A DNA stretch of 13,424 nt. It comes from Oscillospiraceae bacterium (GTDB taxonomy: Bacteria > Bacillota > Clostridia > Oscillospirales > Oscillospiraceae). A model generated the notes under the pieces. That model ran no database searches. It saw nothing but the letters and a program-made list of their open reading frames with translations, and had not been told where the DNA came from. The stretch covers positions 1 through 13,424 of the forward strand of contig JAEDNR010000052.1 in NCBI GenBank assembly GCA_016302405.1. The letters are read 5' to 3'. A program made the translations under genes and the position numbers. Every line of letters begins with the position of its first letter. Within the stretch, counting starts at the first letter, position 1. Positions 6,091 through 13,423 of the stretch are shown one piece after another.

Positions 6091-7107
6091 ATGAACATGA
6101 AGAAAATCGTTGCTCTGCTGCTGGCTGTCGTCATGGTTCTGGGCCTGGCTGCCTGCGGCGGCAAGGAAGCATCTTCCGGCTCCAAGCTGAAGATCGGCAT
6201 GGTCACCGACACGGGCGGTGTCAACGACCAGTCCTTCAACCAGGGCGCCTGGGAAGGCCTGCAGAGACTGGCCGAGGAAGACCCCACCTTTGAAGTCTCC
6301 TACCTGGAGAGCAAGACCGACGCGGACTACGCTTCCAACATCCAGACCTTCATCGATGAGAAGTACGACCTGATCATCTCCGTCGGCTTCATGCTGGCCG
6401 GTGCTACCCGTGAAGCCGCTGAGGCTAACCCCGATCAGAAGTTCGCCATTATCGACGACGACTCCAACCAGGATCTTGCCAACGTGGCCTGCCTGATGTT
6501 TGCCCAGGAGCAGTGCTCCTACCTGGTGGGTGTCATTGCCGGCACCATGACCAAGACCGGCACCGTCGGCTATGTTCAGGGCATGGTCTCTGAGTCCATG
6601 AACCTGTTCGGCATTGGCTTCATTTCCGGTGTCAAGGCGGCCAACCCCGACGCTACCGTGCTGCAGTACAATGCCAACGCCTTCGGTGATGCCGCTGTGG
6701 GCTCCGCTGCCGCTACCGAAATGTTCACCAAGGGCGCCGACATCATCTACCATGCTGCCGGCGGCACCGGCAACGGCGTTATCAACGCCTGCGCCGACAA
6801 CGGCATCTATGCCATCGGTGTTGACTACGACCAGAGCTTCATCGCTCCCGAGACTGTCATCTCCTCCGCTATGAAGCGGGTGGACAACGGCGTGCAAGAC
6901 ATCTGCAAGGCCCTGAAGGACGGCAAGTTTGCCGGCGGCGTGCGTAAGTACAGCCTGACCGACGGCGGCGTGGACATCGCTCCCACCACCACCCTGCTGA
7001 CCCCCGAGGCACTTGCCGCTGTTGAGCAGGCCAAGAAGGACATCCTGGACGGCAAGGTCACCGTGCCCACCACCCAGGACGCCTGCCCCGATTTCATCCT
7101 GAAATAA
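6091..7107 (+). CDS. BMP-family (PnrA-like) nucleoside-binding lipoprotein of an ABC importer
   Basis: A 338-residue substrate-binding lipoprotein. Residues 1-21 are a lipoprotein signal (MNMKK, a hydrophobic core, then the lipobox LAAC with the lipidated Cys at 22). The mature protein has BMP/PnrA landmarks: TDTGGVNDQSFNQGAWEGL (39-57), FAIIDDD (118-124), GADIIYHAAGGTGNGV (215-230) and AIGVDYDQS (241-249). Characterised members bind purine nucleosides outside the membrane and deliver them to a two-permease, one-ATPase importer, which is encoded at 9687-13286. AGGAGG (6076-6081) lies 9 bases before the ATG. Codon choice is strongly biased, with Arg often CGT where the neighbours favour CGG, suggesting high expression. 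It has its own promoter and a strong terminator, so it can be made in excess of the membrane parts. Confidence 0.95.
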   Translation: MNMKKIVALLLAVVMVLGLAACGGKEASSGSKLKIGMVTDTGGVNDQSFNQGAWEGLQRLAEEDPTFEVSYLESKTDADYASNIQTFIDEKYDLIISVGFMLAGATREAAEANPDQKFAIIDDDSNQDLANVACLMFAQEQCSYLVGVIAGTMTKTGTVGYVQGMVSESMNLFGIGFISGVKAANPDATVLQYNANAFGDAAVGSAAATEMFTKGADIIYHAAGGTGNGVINACADNGIYAIGVDYDQSFIAPETVISSAMKRVDNGVQDICKALKDGKFAGGVRKYSLTDGGVDIAPTTTLLTPEALAAVEQAKKDILDGKVTVPTTQDACPDFILK

Positions 7108-7141
7108 TTTAACCCTTACACAGAGCTTACTTAGCACCCCG

Positions 7142-7172
7142 ATCTCCCGCCCGAAAGGGCGGGAGATTTTTT
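7142..7172 (+). terminator. Strong intrinsic terminator after the BMP lipoprotein gene
   Basis: ATCTCCCGCCC (7142-7152) pairs perfectly with GGGCGGGAGAT (7157-7167) around a GAAA tetraloop. With the T run reaching 7172 this is a textbook intrinsic terminator. Confidence 0.95.
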
Positions 7173-7201
7173 GTGAATTTCCCATAAGAATCCGAAAAAT
7201 A

Positions 7202-7233
7202 TTGTGGAATTTTTGAAGATGCTGTGATAGAAT
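7202..7233 (+). promoter_or_regulatory. Candidate promoter for the yjjI-led operon
   Basis: An extended -10 element, TG-A-TAGAAT (TG at 7225-7226, hexamer 7228-7233), is visible. Only poor -35 matches lie upstream, for example TTGTGG at 7202-7207 with a 20-base spacer. A weak core with a good extended -10 is compatible with an activator-dependent promoter. No FNR-like dyad was recognised. Confidence 0.4.
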
Positions 7234-7275
7234 ATAAAAATGGAATGATTATACTCTGGCAAAGGAGGTTCTTTT

Positions 7276-8820
7276 ATGAAACGCGTATTGACCCCGGAAA
7301 TGATGGAATCCATGCGTTCGGAGATTTATGACACCCTGACAGACACTACTACCACCCATGAGCAGAAGGTTACCTACCTTGCCCGCAAGGCGGAGAATTT
7401 TCTGACGGTTCTGGATGAGCCGGAGGGCCTGGACGAGCTGATGCGCTGCGATATTGATACCCGGTGCATCTGTAACCTCTTTGAGGGGGACGCTCCCTAC
7501 CGTCCCCGGTACATCTGCATCGACTTCCCCAAATTCCTGCGGGAGGGCAGCGCCTTTTTGCAGCTGGGCCCTGCCCGGGATTTTTCCGAAGCCCTCACCA
7601 ACCTCATGATCATGTTCCACAACATACCCAGCATCACCAATTATCCCGTCTTCATCGGCGATCTGGATGTGCTGCTGGACCCCTACATTCAGGACCTTTC
7701 CGACGACGAGGTGAAAAAGGCCCTGCGGCTGTGGATGACGACCATTGACCGCACCATTCTGGACTCCTTCTGCCACGCCAATATCGGCCCCAAGGCTACC
7801 CGGCTGGGCTACCTCCTGCTGGAGGTGGAGGGAGAGCTGGAAAATGCTGTGCCCAACCTGACCATGCGGGTCGCCAAAGACACTCCCGACGAATTCGTTC
7901 TTGCCGGTATCAAGTGCGCTCTGCGCTCCGCCAAGCCCAGCTTTGCCAATGATGAAATGTTCCGCGGAGAGCTGGGGGACGATTACTGCATCGCCAGCTG
8001 CTACAATGGCCTCTATGAGGGCGGCGGCTCCTACACCCTGTCCCGGCTGATCCTTTCCAACATCGCAAAGCGGGCAAAGAATATTGAAGACTTTGAAAAG
8101 AACGTTCTGCCCTGGGTCATGGATGTGATGGCCCGGTACATGGATGAGCGTATCCGTTTCCTGGTGGAGGAAAGCGGCTGGTTTACCTCCAGCTTCCTGG
8201 CAAAGGAGGGCTTTGTCCGGCGGGATAAGTTCTCTGCCATGTTTGGCCTCGTGGGTCTTGCGGAGTGCGTCAACACGCTTCTGGAAAAAGAGGGCTGCCA
8301 CGAGCGCTTCGGCCACAGCGAGAAAGCAAACCGGCTGGGTGTCGAAATCATGGACATCATCGAAGAATTCAACAATAACCATTATAACCCCTACTGTGAG
8401 GCCACCGGAAACCACTTCCTGCTTCACGCCCAGGTGGGCATCGACTCCGACCACGACTGCTCCCCCGGCACCCGGATCCCTATCGGCGAGGAACCGGATG
8501 AGCTGGTGGATCACCTGAAAGTGATTAACCTGTTCCACAAGTACTTCCCCTCCGGCACCGGCGACATCTTCCCTGTGGACCTGACGGTGCATCAGAATCC
8601 CCAGTATGTTCTGGACATCATCCGGGGCAGCCTGGGCATGGACATCCGCTACCTGTCTTTCTATTCCAGCGACAGCGACGTGATCCGGGTCACCGGGTAC
8701 CTGGTCAAGCGCAGCGAGATGGAAAAGCTGGACGCCGGGCAGAACGTGCTTCAAAACACCACCGGCCTGGGTCTGGGCGCGGCGAAGAACTGCAAGATTC
8801 TGGACCGCCGGGTACGGTAA
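7276..8820 (+). CDS. yjjI: YjjI-family glycyl-radical enzyme
   Basis: A 514-residue protein of the YjjI (DUF3029) branch of glycyl-radical enzymes, about the length of E. coli YjjI and much shorter than pyruvate formate-lyase. The radical motif RVTGY is at 471-475, with Gly474 the predicted radical carrier. The best candidates for the catalytic thiyl cysteine are Cys242 in SCYNG (241-245) or nearby Cys238; the following EGGGSYTL (248-255) suits an active-site loop. Further conserved-looking segments are NNHYNPYCEATGNHF (367-381) and FPSGTGDIFPVDLTVH (424-439). No signal peptide is present, so it is cytoplasmic. AAGGAGG (7262-7268) is 7 bases before the ATG. The activase gene follows after one base. 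I know of no established substrate. It heads an operon encoding the ATPase and permeases of a nucleoside importer, hinting at nucleoside or ribose-derived substrates (inference). Confidence 0.9.
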   Translation: MKRVLTPEMMESMRSEIYDTLTDTTTTHEQKVTYLARKAENFLTVLDEPEGLDELMRCDIDTRCICNLFEGDAPYRPRYICIDFPKFLREGSAFLQLGPARDFSEALTNLMIMFHNIPSITNYPVFIGDLDVLLDPYIQDLSDDEVKKALRLWMTTIDRTILDSFCHANIGPKATRLGYLLLEVEGELENAVPNLTMRVAKDTPDEFVLAGIKCALRSAKPSFANDEMFRGELGDDYCIASCYNGLYEGGGSYTLSRLILSNIAKRAKNIEDFEKNVLPWVMDVMARYMDERIRFLVEESGWFTSSFLAKEGFVRRDKFSAMFGLVGLAECVNTLLEKEGCHERFGHSEKANRLGVEIMDIIEEFNNNHYNPYCEATGNHFLLHAQVGIDSDHDCSPGTRIPIGEEPDELVDHLKVINLFHKYFPSGTGDIFPVDLTVHQNPQYVLDIIRGSLGMDIRYLSFYSSDSDVIRVTGYLVKRSEMEKLDAGQNVLQNTTGLGLGAAKNCKILDRRVR

Positions 8821-8821
8821 G

Positions 8822-9661
8822 ATGGCAGCGGCTACCGTCAACAAGATCATCCCTTTCAGCTGTGTGGACGGCCCCGGAAACCGCACCGCCATTTTCCTGC
8901 AGGGCTGCAATTTTGACTGCAAGTACTGCCACAACCCGGAGACCATTGCCTCCTGTATACACTGCGGGGCCTGCGTTCCCTACTGCAAGCTCCAGGCCCT
9001 CCGTATGGAAAACGGCAGGGTTCAATATGACATGGAAAAGTGCGTTCTGTGCGACGAATGCTTCCACCACTGTCCCCACGGTTCTTCTCCCCGCACCCGG
9101 GAGCTGACCGCCCAGCAGGTCATGGACCAGGTCCGCAAAAATATGCCCTTTATCCGGGGCATCACCGTTTCCGGCGGAGAATGCACCCTATGGCGGGACT
9201 TTCTCCTGGAGCTTCTCACCCTTGCAAGAGCCGAGGGGCTTACGACATTGCTGGACTCCAACGGAAGCTTCGACTTTTCCGCGGATCCGGAGCTCATGGC
9301 TGTCACCGACGGCGTGATGCTGGACATCAAAGCCTGGTCAAAAGAAGACCACCTGGCCGTGACCGGACGGGATAACGCTTTGGTTCTCAAAAACCTGCGG
9401 TGGCTCGCGGAAAACGGGAAGCTCACCGAGGTGCGCACCGTTATCGTCCCGGGCCTATACGACTGTGAACAGACCGTGGAGAATGTCAGCCGCCTCCTGG
9501 CCGAGACCCACAGCGCCGCTACCCGCTCCAAGATCATCCGCTTCCGCCCCATGGGGGTGCGGGAAGCGTACAAAAGCCTTACGGCTCCCACCGGCGAACA
9601 GCTCAGCCGTCTTCGTGACATAGCGGAAAGCTATGGCCTGACAGACGTTGTCACTGTTTAA
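8822..9661 (+). CDS. yjjW: YjjW-family glycyl-radical enzyme activase (radical SAM)
   Basis: A 279-residue radical SAM activating enzyme that would install the glycyl radical on YjjI using S-adenosylmethionine. The CX3CX2C motif is C29, C33, C36 in GCNFDCKYC, binding the SAM [4Fe-4S] cluster. A ferredoxin-like insert follows with two more cluster sites: C45, C48, C51, C55 and C74, C77, C80, C84. This insert is typical of activases outside the pyruvate formate-lyase group. VSGGE at 116-120 is the SAM-contacting GGE motif, and MLDIKAW (166-172) fits the family. The gene begins one base after the yjjI stop without a clear ribosome-binding site of its own, so translational coupling is likely. All expected cysteines are present, implying an active enzyme that needs anaerobic conditions. 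Confidence 0.93.
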   Translation: MAAATVNKIIPFSCVDGPGNRTAIFLQGCNFDCKYCHNPETIASCIHCGACVPYCKLQALRMENGRVQYDMEKCVLCDECFHHCPHGSSPRTRELTAQQVMDQVRKNMPFIRGITVSGGECTLWRDFLLELLTLARAEGLTTLLDSNGSFDFSADPELMAVTDGVMLDIKAWSKEDHLAVTGRDNALVLKNLRWLAENGKLTEVRTVIVPGLYDCEQTVENVSRLLAETHSAATRSKIIRFRPMGVREAYKSLTAPTGEQLSRLRDIAESYGLTDVVTV

Positions 9662-9672
9662 GAATCTAACAA

Positions 9673-9682
9673 GAGGGGTGAT
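9673..9682 (+). promoter_or_regulatory. Ribosome-binding site that decides a TTG start for the ATPase
   Basis: GAGGGGTGAT at 9673-9682 resembles the 16S-complementary GGAGGTGAT. Its core ends 8 bases before TTG 9687. An out-of-frame ATG at 9683 is too close to use this site well, and would give only a 32-residue arginine-rich peptide ending at 9781. Confidence 0.6.
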
Positions 9683-9686
9683 ATGC

Positions 9687-11228
9687 TTGGCAAAAGAGCA
9701 TATAGATTACGGCGTCAAGGTTGTCGAAATGCGCAATATCGTGAAGAAATTCGGCGACTTTACCGCCAACGACGGTATTAACCTGACCGTCCACAAAGGA
9801 GAGATTCACGCGATCCTGGGTGAAAACGGCGCGGGAAAATCCACGCTGATGAACCAGCTTTACGGCCTGTACAAGCCCACCTCCGGCGACATTATCATTA
9901 ATGGAAAGAAGCTGGATATGAGTACGCCCCGGGACGCCATCGCGGCGGGCATCGGCATGGTGCATCAGCACTTCATGCTGATTCAGCCCTTTACGGTGAC
10001 GGAAAACATCGTTCTGGGCACGGAGCCCCGGAAGGGCATCGTGCTGGACATGGCCACTGCCCGGAAAAACGTGGTGGAGATATCCCAGCGCTACGGTCTT
10101 GCCATTGATCCCGACGCGAAGATCGAGGATATTTCCGTTGGTATGCAGCAGCGCGTGGAAATCCTCAAGGCCCTGTACCGGGGCGCCGATGTGCTGATCC
10201 TGGACGAGCCCACCGCATCGCTCACCCCCCAGGAGATCGTGGAGCTCATTGACATCATGCACAACCTGACCGCCGACGGCAAGAGCATCATCCTGATTAC
10301 GCACAAGCTGAAAGAAATCAAGGCCTCCGCCGACTACTGCACCATCATTCGCCTGGGCAAGTACATTGACACCGTGGATGTGGAAACGGTGACCGAGGAT
10401 CAGCTTGCCAGCATGATGGTGGGCCGCCAGGTGACGTTCCAGGTGGATAAGCCGGAGCAGATGCCCGGCGATGTGGTCCTGGAGGTGAAGGACCTGCACG
10501 GTGTGGACTACCGGGGTGTGGAAATCCTCCGGGGCCTGAACCTCACCGTCCGCAAGGGTGAGATCGTGGGTATCGCCGGTATTGACGGCAACGGCCAGAC
10601 CGAGCTTGTGGAGATCATCACGGGCCTGAAAAAGGCCACAAAGGGCCAGATCACCATTAACGGTGTGGACATCTTCAACAAGCCCCCCCGTTTTGGCTTC
10701 GTGAACGGCGTGTCCAGCATTCCCGCGGACCGGCAGAAGCACGGCCTGGTGCTGGACTTCTCCGTGGAGGAAAATCTGGTGCTCCAGAACTACCGGGAGC
10801 CGGAATTCTCTAAAAAGGGTCTGCTGAACCGGGATGCCATCCACAAATTTGCCGATGAGTGCGTCGGGAAGTACGACATCCGCCCCGGCGGCTGCGAGAC
10901 CCGGGCTGCCGGAACGCTGTCCGGCGGCAACCAGCAAAAGGTCATCATTGCAAGAGAAGTGGAAAACAACAAGGATCTGCTCATCGCCGTAAACCCCACC
11001 CGGGGTCTGGACGTGGGCGCTATTGAATACGTCCACAAGTACATTGTGGAGCAGCGGAACAAGGGCAATGCCGTGCTGCTGGTCTCCTTTGAACTGGATG
11101 AGATCATGAGCCTTTCCGACCGGATCGATGTGATCTACGCCGGTCAGATCGTCAGCGAAGTGGCGGGCAAGGACGCGGATGAAAACGAACTCGGCCTGAT
11201 GATGGCAGGAGGTGAAAAGAATGGATAA
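9687..11228 (+). CDS. Nucleoside ABC importer ATPase (BMP-type, tandem ATP-binding domains)
   Basis: A 513-residue ATPase that would power the BMP-type nucleoside importer at the cytoplasmic face. Domain 1 (about 10-250) is intact: Walker A GENGAGKST (45-53), the variant signature SVGMQQ (150-155), Walker B ILDEPTA (171-177) and switch His206. Domain 2 (about 262-505) keeps LSGGNQQK (411-418), but its Walker A is GIDGNGQTE (298-306) without Lys. The Walker B region reads IAVNPTRG (433-440), with the usual Asp-Glu pair replaced by Val-Asn. A degenerate second site is normal in this sugar/nucleoside class. A TTG start at 9687 fits the ribosome-binding site and family length; ATG 9729 is the alternative. 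It lies 25 bases after yjjW and overlaps the next gene by 8 bases. It is an orthologue of NupA/NupO-type ATPases by family. Confidence 0.93.
   Translation: MAKEHIDYGVKVVEMRNIVKKFGDFTANDGINLTVHKGEIHAILGENGAGKSTLMNQLYGLYKPTSGDIIINGKKLDMSTPRDAIAAGIGMVHQHFMLIQPFTVTENIVLGTEPRKGIVLDMATARKNVVEISQRYGLAIDPDAKIEDISVGMQQRVEILKALYRGADVLILDEPTASLTPQEIVELIDIMHNLTADGKSIILITHKLKEIKASADYCTIIRLGKYIDTVDVETVTEDQLASMMVGRQVTFQVDKPEQMPGDVVLEVKDLHGVDYRGVEILRGLNLTVRKGEIVGIAGIDGNGQTELVEIITGLKKATKGQITINGVDIFNKPPRFGFVNGVSSIPADRQKHGLVLDFSVEENLVLQNYREPEFSKKGLLNRDAIHKFADECVGKYDIRPGGCETRAAGTLSGGNQQKVIIAREVENNKDLLIAVNPTRGLDVGAIEYVHKYIVEQRNKGNAVLLVSFELDEIMSLSDRIDVIYAGQIVSEVAGKDADENELGLMMAGGEKNG
11207..11214 (+). promoter_or_regulatory. 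Ribosome-binding site that fixes the first permease start
   Basis: AGGAGGTG lies inside the end of the ATPase gene, 6 bases before ATG 11221. An in-frame GTG at 11212 overlaps this site and is therefore unlikely to be the start. Confidence 0.7.
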
Positions 11229-12348
11229 GAAAAAAACACCTCTGGAGATACTGGCAAGCAGCAAATTCGTACACACCCTGCTGTCCATTATCATTGGCTT
11301 TGCCGTGGGCGCTCTGTTCCTGGTCATTATGGGCCTTTCCGTGGGTCAGGCCTATGGGAAGCTTTTCCAGAGCATCTTCTCCAGTATCAAGTCCATTTCC
11401 TACTGCATCGTCTATGCCACACCCTATATTGCGACCGGCCTGTCGGTGGCCTTCTCCTTCAAGACCGGCGTGTTTAACATCGGCGCGGAGGGCCAGTTCG
11501 TGGTCGGCTCCATGTCCGCCTGCGTGGTGGGCATTCTCCTGGCGGACCTCCCTCCCTTTGTCCTCATTCCCCTGTGCTTCCTGGCAGCGGCGCTGGCAGG
11601 CGCCCTTTGGGGCACCATTGTGGGCATCCTCAAAACCAGGTGGGGCATCAATGAAGTGCTGTCCATGATTATGTTCAACTGGATCGCTTTCTTCCTGTCC
11701 AACTATATTGCGGGCTTCCCTGCCATCCACAGCGAGGGCAACGCGGAAGCGACCCGCAATATCTCCGACAACGCCCGGATCCTCTTTTCCAAGGACTTCA
11801 TCAGCCGGATGAACCTGTGCCCCACCGCAAACTGGGGCATCCTGGTGGCCATCGTGCTGACGGTGGTGGTATACTTCATTATTGAGAAGACCACTTTGGG
11901 CTATGAGTTGAAGGCCGTTGGCTTCAACAAGAACGCCGCGGAATACGGCGGCATCAACGTAAACCGCTCCATTCTTACCTCCCTGGCCATCTCCGGCGCC
12001 CTGGCTGGCATCGGCGGCGCGCTGCTGCTGCTGGGTATGGGTGGACGGATCAGCGTTTTCTCCAGCCAGGAGGGCTACGGCTTTGCCGGCATCGTGGTGG
12101 CGCTGATCGGTGTGACCAATCCCTTTGGCGTATTTGCTGCCGGACTTTTCTACGGTGCCATGACCTACGGCGGCAGTAAGCTGAACCTGGTGGGAGCTCC
12201 CACCCAGGTGGTCAGCATCATCATGGGCACCATCGTGTTCTTCATCGCCATTTCCTCCATCTTCTCTTATCTGAAAAACCTGAAAAAAGACAAGCCGGTG
12301 ACTCCGGTGAAAAACATGGACGCGGGAAAGGAGGACGACCGGAAATGA
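11221..12348 (+). CDS. Nucleoside ABC importer permease 1 (BMP-type)
   Basis: A 375-residue integral membrane permease of the branched-chain amino acid/ribose/nucleoside superfamily. Hydrophobic segments lie near 17-38, 59-80, 94-110, 113-137, 147-165, 205-222, 252-272, 286-312 and 328-350. The motif FNIGAEGQF (85-93) in the first half is characteristic of BMP-system permeases, and VGFNKNAAEYGGI (233-245) is the cytoplasmic loop expected to touch the ATPase. It starts inside the end of the ATPase gene (8-base overlap) and its TGA overlaps the next ATG as ATGA, so the three subunits are translationally coupled. The lysine- and acid-rich tail (350-375) is cytoplasmic. Family and role are clear; nucleoside specificity is inferred from the BMP partner. 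Confidence 0.93.
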   Translation: MDKKKTPLEILASSKFVHTLLSIIIGFAVGALFLVIMGLSVGQAYGKLFQSIFSSIKSISYCIVYATPYIATGLSVAFSFKTGVFNIGAEGQFVVGSMSACVVGILLADLPPFVLIPLCFLAAALAGALWGTIVGILKTRWGINEVLSMIMFNWIAFFLSNYIAGFPAIHSEGNAEATRNISDNARILFSKDFISRMNLCPTANWGILVAIVLTVVVYFIIEKTTLGYELKAVGFNKNAAEYGGINVNRSILTSLAISGALAGIGGALLLLGMGGRISVFSSQEGYGFAGIVVALIGVTNPFGVFAAGLFYGAMTYGGSKLNLVGAPTQVVSIIMGTIVFFIAISSIFSYLKNLKKDKPVTPVKNMDAGKEDDRK

Positions 12349-13286
12349 ATGATTTTATCAATGAACTGGGTGTAATTATTTACGCTACCCTGCTGTTCAC
12401 GCCCCCGCTGCTGTTTGCCGCCCTGGGCTCCTGCTTCTCCGAAGTGTCCGGCGTTGTGAACATCGGCATTGAGGGCATGATGACCGCCGGCGCTTTCTCC
12501 GGCTGCGTGGTAGCCCACTATACCGGCAATCCCTGGATCGGCTTCCTCTGCGGCGGCCTGGCAGGCGCCCTGTTCGGGGCCCTCCATGCTACCGCCACCG
12601 TCCGTCTGGGCGCTGACCAGACTATCGCCGGTACCGCCATCAACCTGCTGGCACCGGGTATCGCCATCATGATGGCCTACTCCCTGTTTAACTCCACGGA
12701 TACGGTTCCCCTGACCGCCAGTGCCAAGATCCCCCTGCTGTTCTCCGGCAGCTTTGATACCACCACGGTCTGGGGCAAGTTCATGAAAAACGTATTTACC
12801 AACTATGCCACCACCTATATCGTGTTTATTGCTGTAGTTGTGGTATGGTTCGTATTTTACAAGACCCGGTTTGGGCTCAGAATGCGGGCCTGCGGTGAAC
12901 ATCCCCAGGCCTGCGAAACGTTGGGCATCAACGTGCTGCGCACCCGGTTCCTGTGCGTGTGCATTTCCGGCTTCCTGTCCGGTTTGGGCGGCGCCTGCAT
13001 GACCATGGCCATTACCAACCAGTTCCGCCCCATTTCCATTGTGGGCCAGGGCTTTATCGCCATCGCGGCGGTGATCTTCGGAAAGTTCAAGCCCCAGGGC
13101 GCCATGCTGGGCTGCCTGCTCTTCGGCCTGTGCACGGGTCTTAAAGTGGTTCTCGGCTCCGCTGCCGTGTCCGCCCAGCTCATTTCCATGATCCCCTATG
13201 TGGTGACCGTCATCGTACTGATCCTTTTCGTCGGCAAGTCCCATGTTCCCGCCGCCAGCGGCAAGCCCTTTATCAAGGCAAGATAA
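12345..13286 (+). CDS. Nucleoside ABC importer permease 2 (BMP-type)
   Basis: A 313-residue membrane permease, partner of the preceding subunit. VVNIGIEGMM (37-46) corresponds to FNIGAEGQ in permease 1, and the loop RACGEHPQACETLGI (181-195) is the probable ATPase contact. Hydrophobic segments lie near 9-30, 44-57, 64-86, 96-113, 156-172, 202-222, 233-246, 252-271 and 280-297. Translation begins at the ATG of an ATGA overlap, and AAGGAGG (12328-12334) lies 10 bases upstream. The protein is slightly shorter than permease 1, as usual for these pairs. It is the last gene of the operon, followed 16 bases later by a strong terminator. No nucleoside-processing enzyme such as a phosphorylase or deaminase is encoded before the window ends. 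Confidence 0.93.
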   Translation: MNDFINELGVIIYATLLFTPPLLFAALGSCFSEVSGVVNIGIEGMMTAGAFSGCVVAHYTGNPWIGFLCGGLAGALFGALHATATVRLGADQTIAGTAINLLAPGIAIMMAYSLFNSTDTVPLTASAKIPLLFSGSFDTTTVWGKFMKNVFTNYATTYIVFIAVVVVWFVFYKTRFGLRMRACGEHPQACETLGINVLRTRFLCVCISGFLSGLGGACMTMAITNQFRPISIVGQGFIAIAAVIFGKFKPQGAMLGCLLFGLCTGLKVVLGSAAVSAQLISMIPYVVTVIVLILFVGKSHVPAASGKPFIKAR

Positions 13287-13302
13287 CTTTTTTCCAAAAT
13301 TA

Positions 13303-13333
13303 CAGCGGCCCCGGATTTCCGGGGCCGCTGTTT
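13303..13333 (+). terminator. Strong intrinsic terminator at the end of the yjjI-transporter operon
   Basis: CAGCGGCCCCGG (13303-13314) pairs perfectly over 12 bp with CCGGGGCCGCTG (13319-13330) around the loop ATTT. Only three T follow, but the stem is very GC-rich. It lies 16 bases after the last stop codon. Confidence 0.85.
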
Positions 13334-13423
13334 GAGCCTGTCGAAAAACCGGTCATTGCGAACCAGTCTGCAGACTGGTGTGGCAATCTCCCAACTTTTC
13401 AGGCCCGAAATTGATAGGTTCAA
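13332..13423. repeat. Palindromic intergenic repeat with perfect 18-bp core
   Basis: The core ACCAGTCTGCAGACTGGT (13362-13379) is a perfect palindrome. It is flanked by pairing arms ATTGC (13355-13359) and GCAAT (13383-13387). Further out, 13332-13344 can pair with 13411-13423 over 13 positions if three G-U pairs are allowed. Diverged copies of the ATTGCGA/GTGGCAAT unit occur at 1253-1320 and, inverted, at 1407-1447. No coding sequence is evident in this tail. Confidence 0.75.

Noticed and set aside
9687..11228. Damaged second ATP-binding domain suggesting a pseudogene
   Set aside because: Loss of the Walker A Lys and the Walker B acids in domain 2 is typical of this importer class, and the reading frame is intact and of normal length.
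5962..11327. Long minus-strand open frames at 5962-7185, 7249-8946 and 9666-11327
   Set aside because: Each lies antisense to a clear gene (BMP lipoprotein, YjjI, ATPase), has the same Gly/His/Val/Gln-rich mirror composition and lacks a plausible ribosome-binding site or family match.
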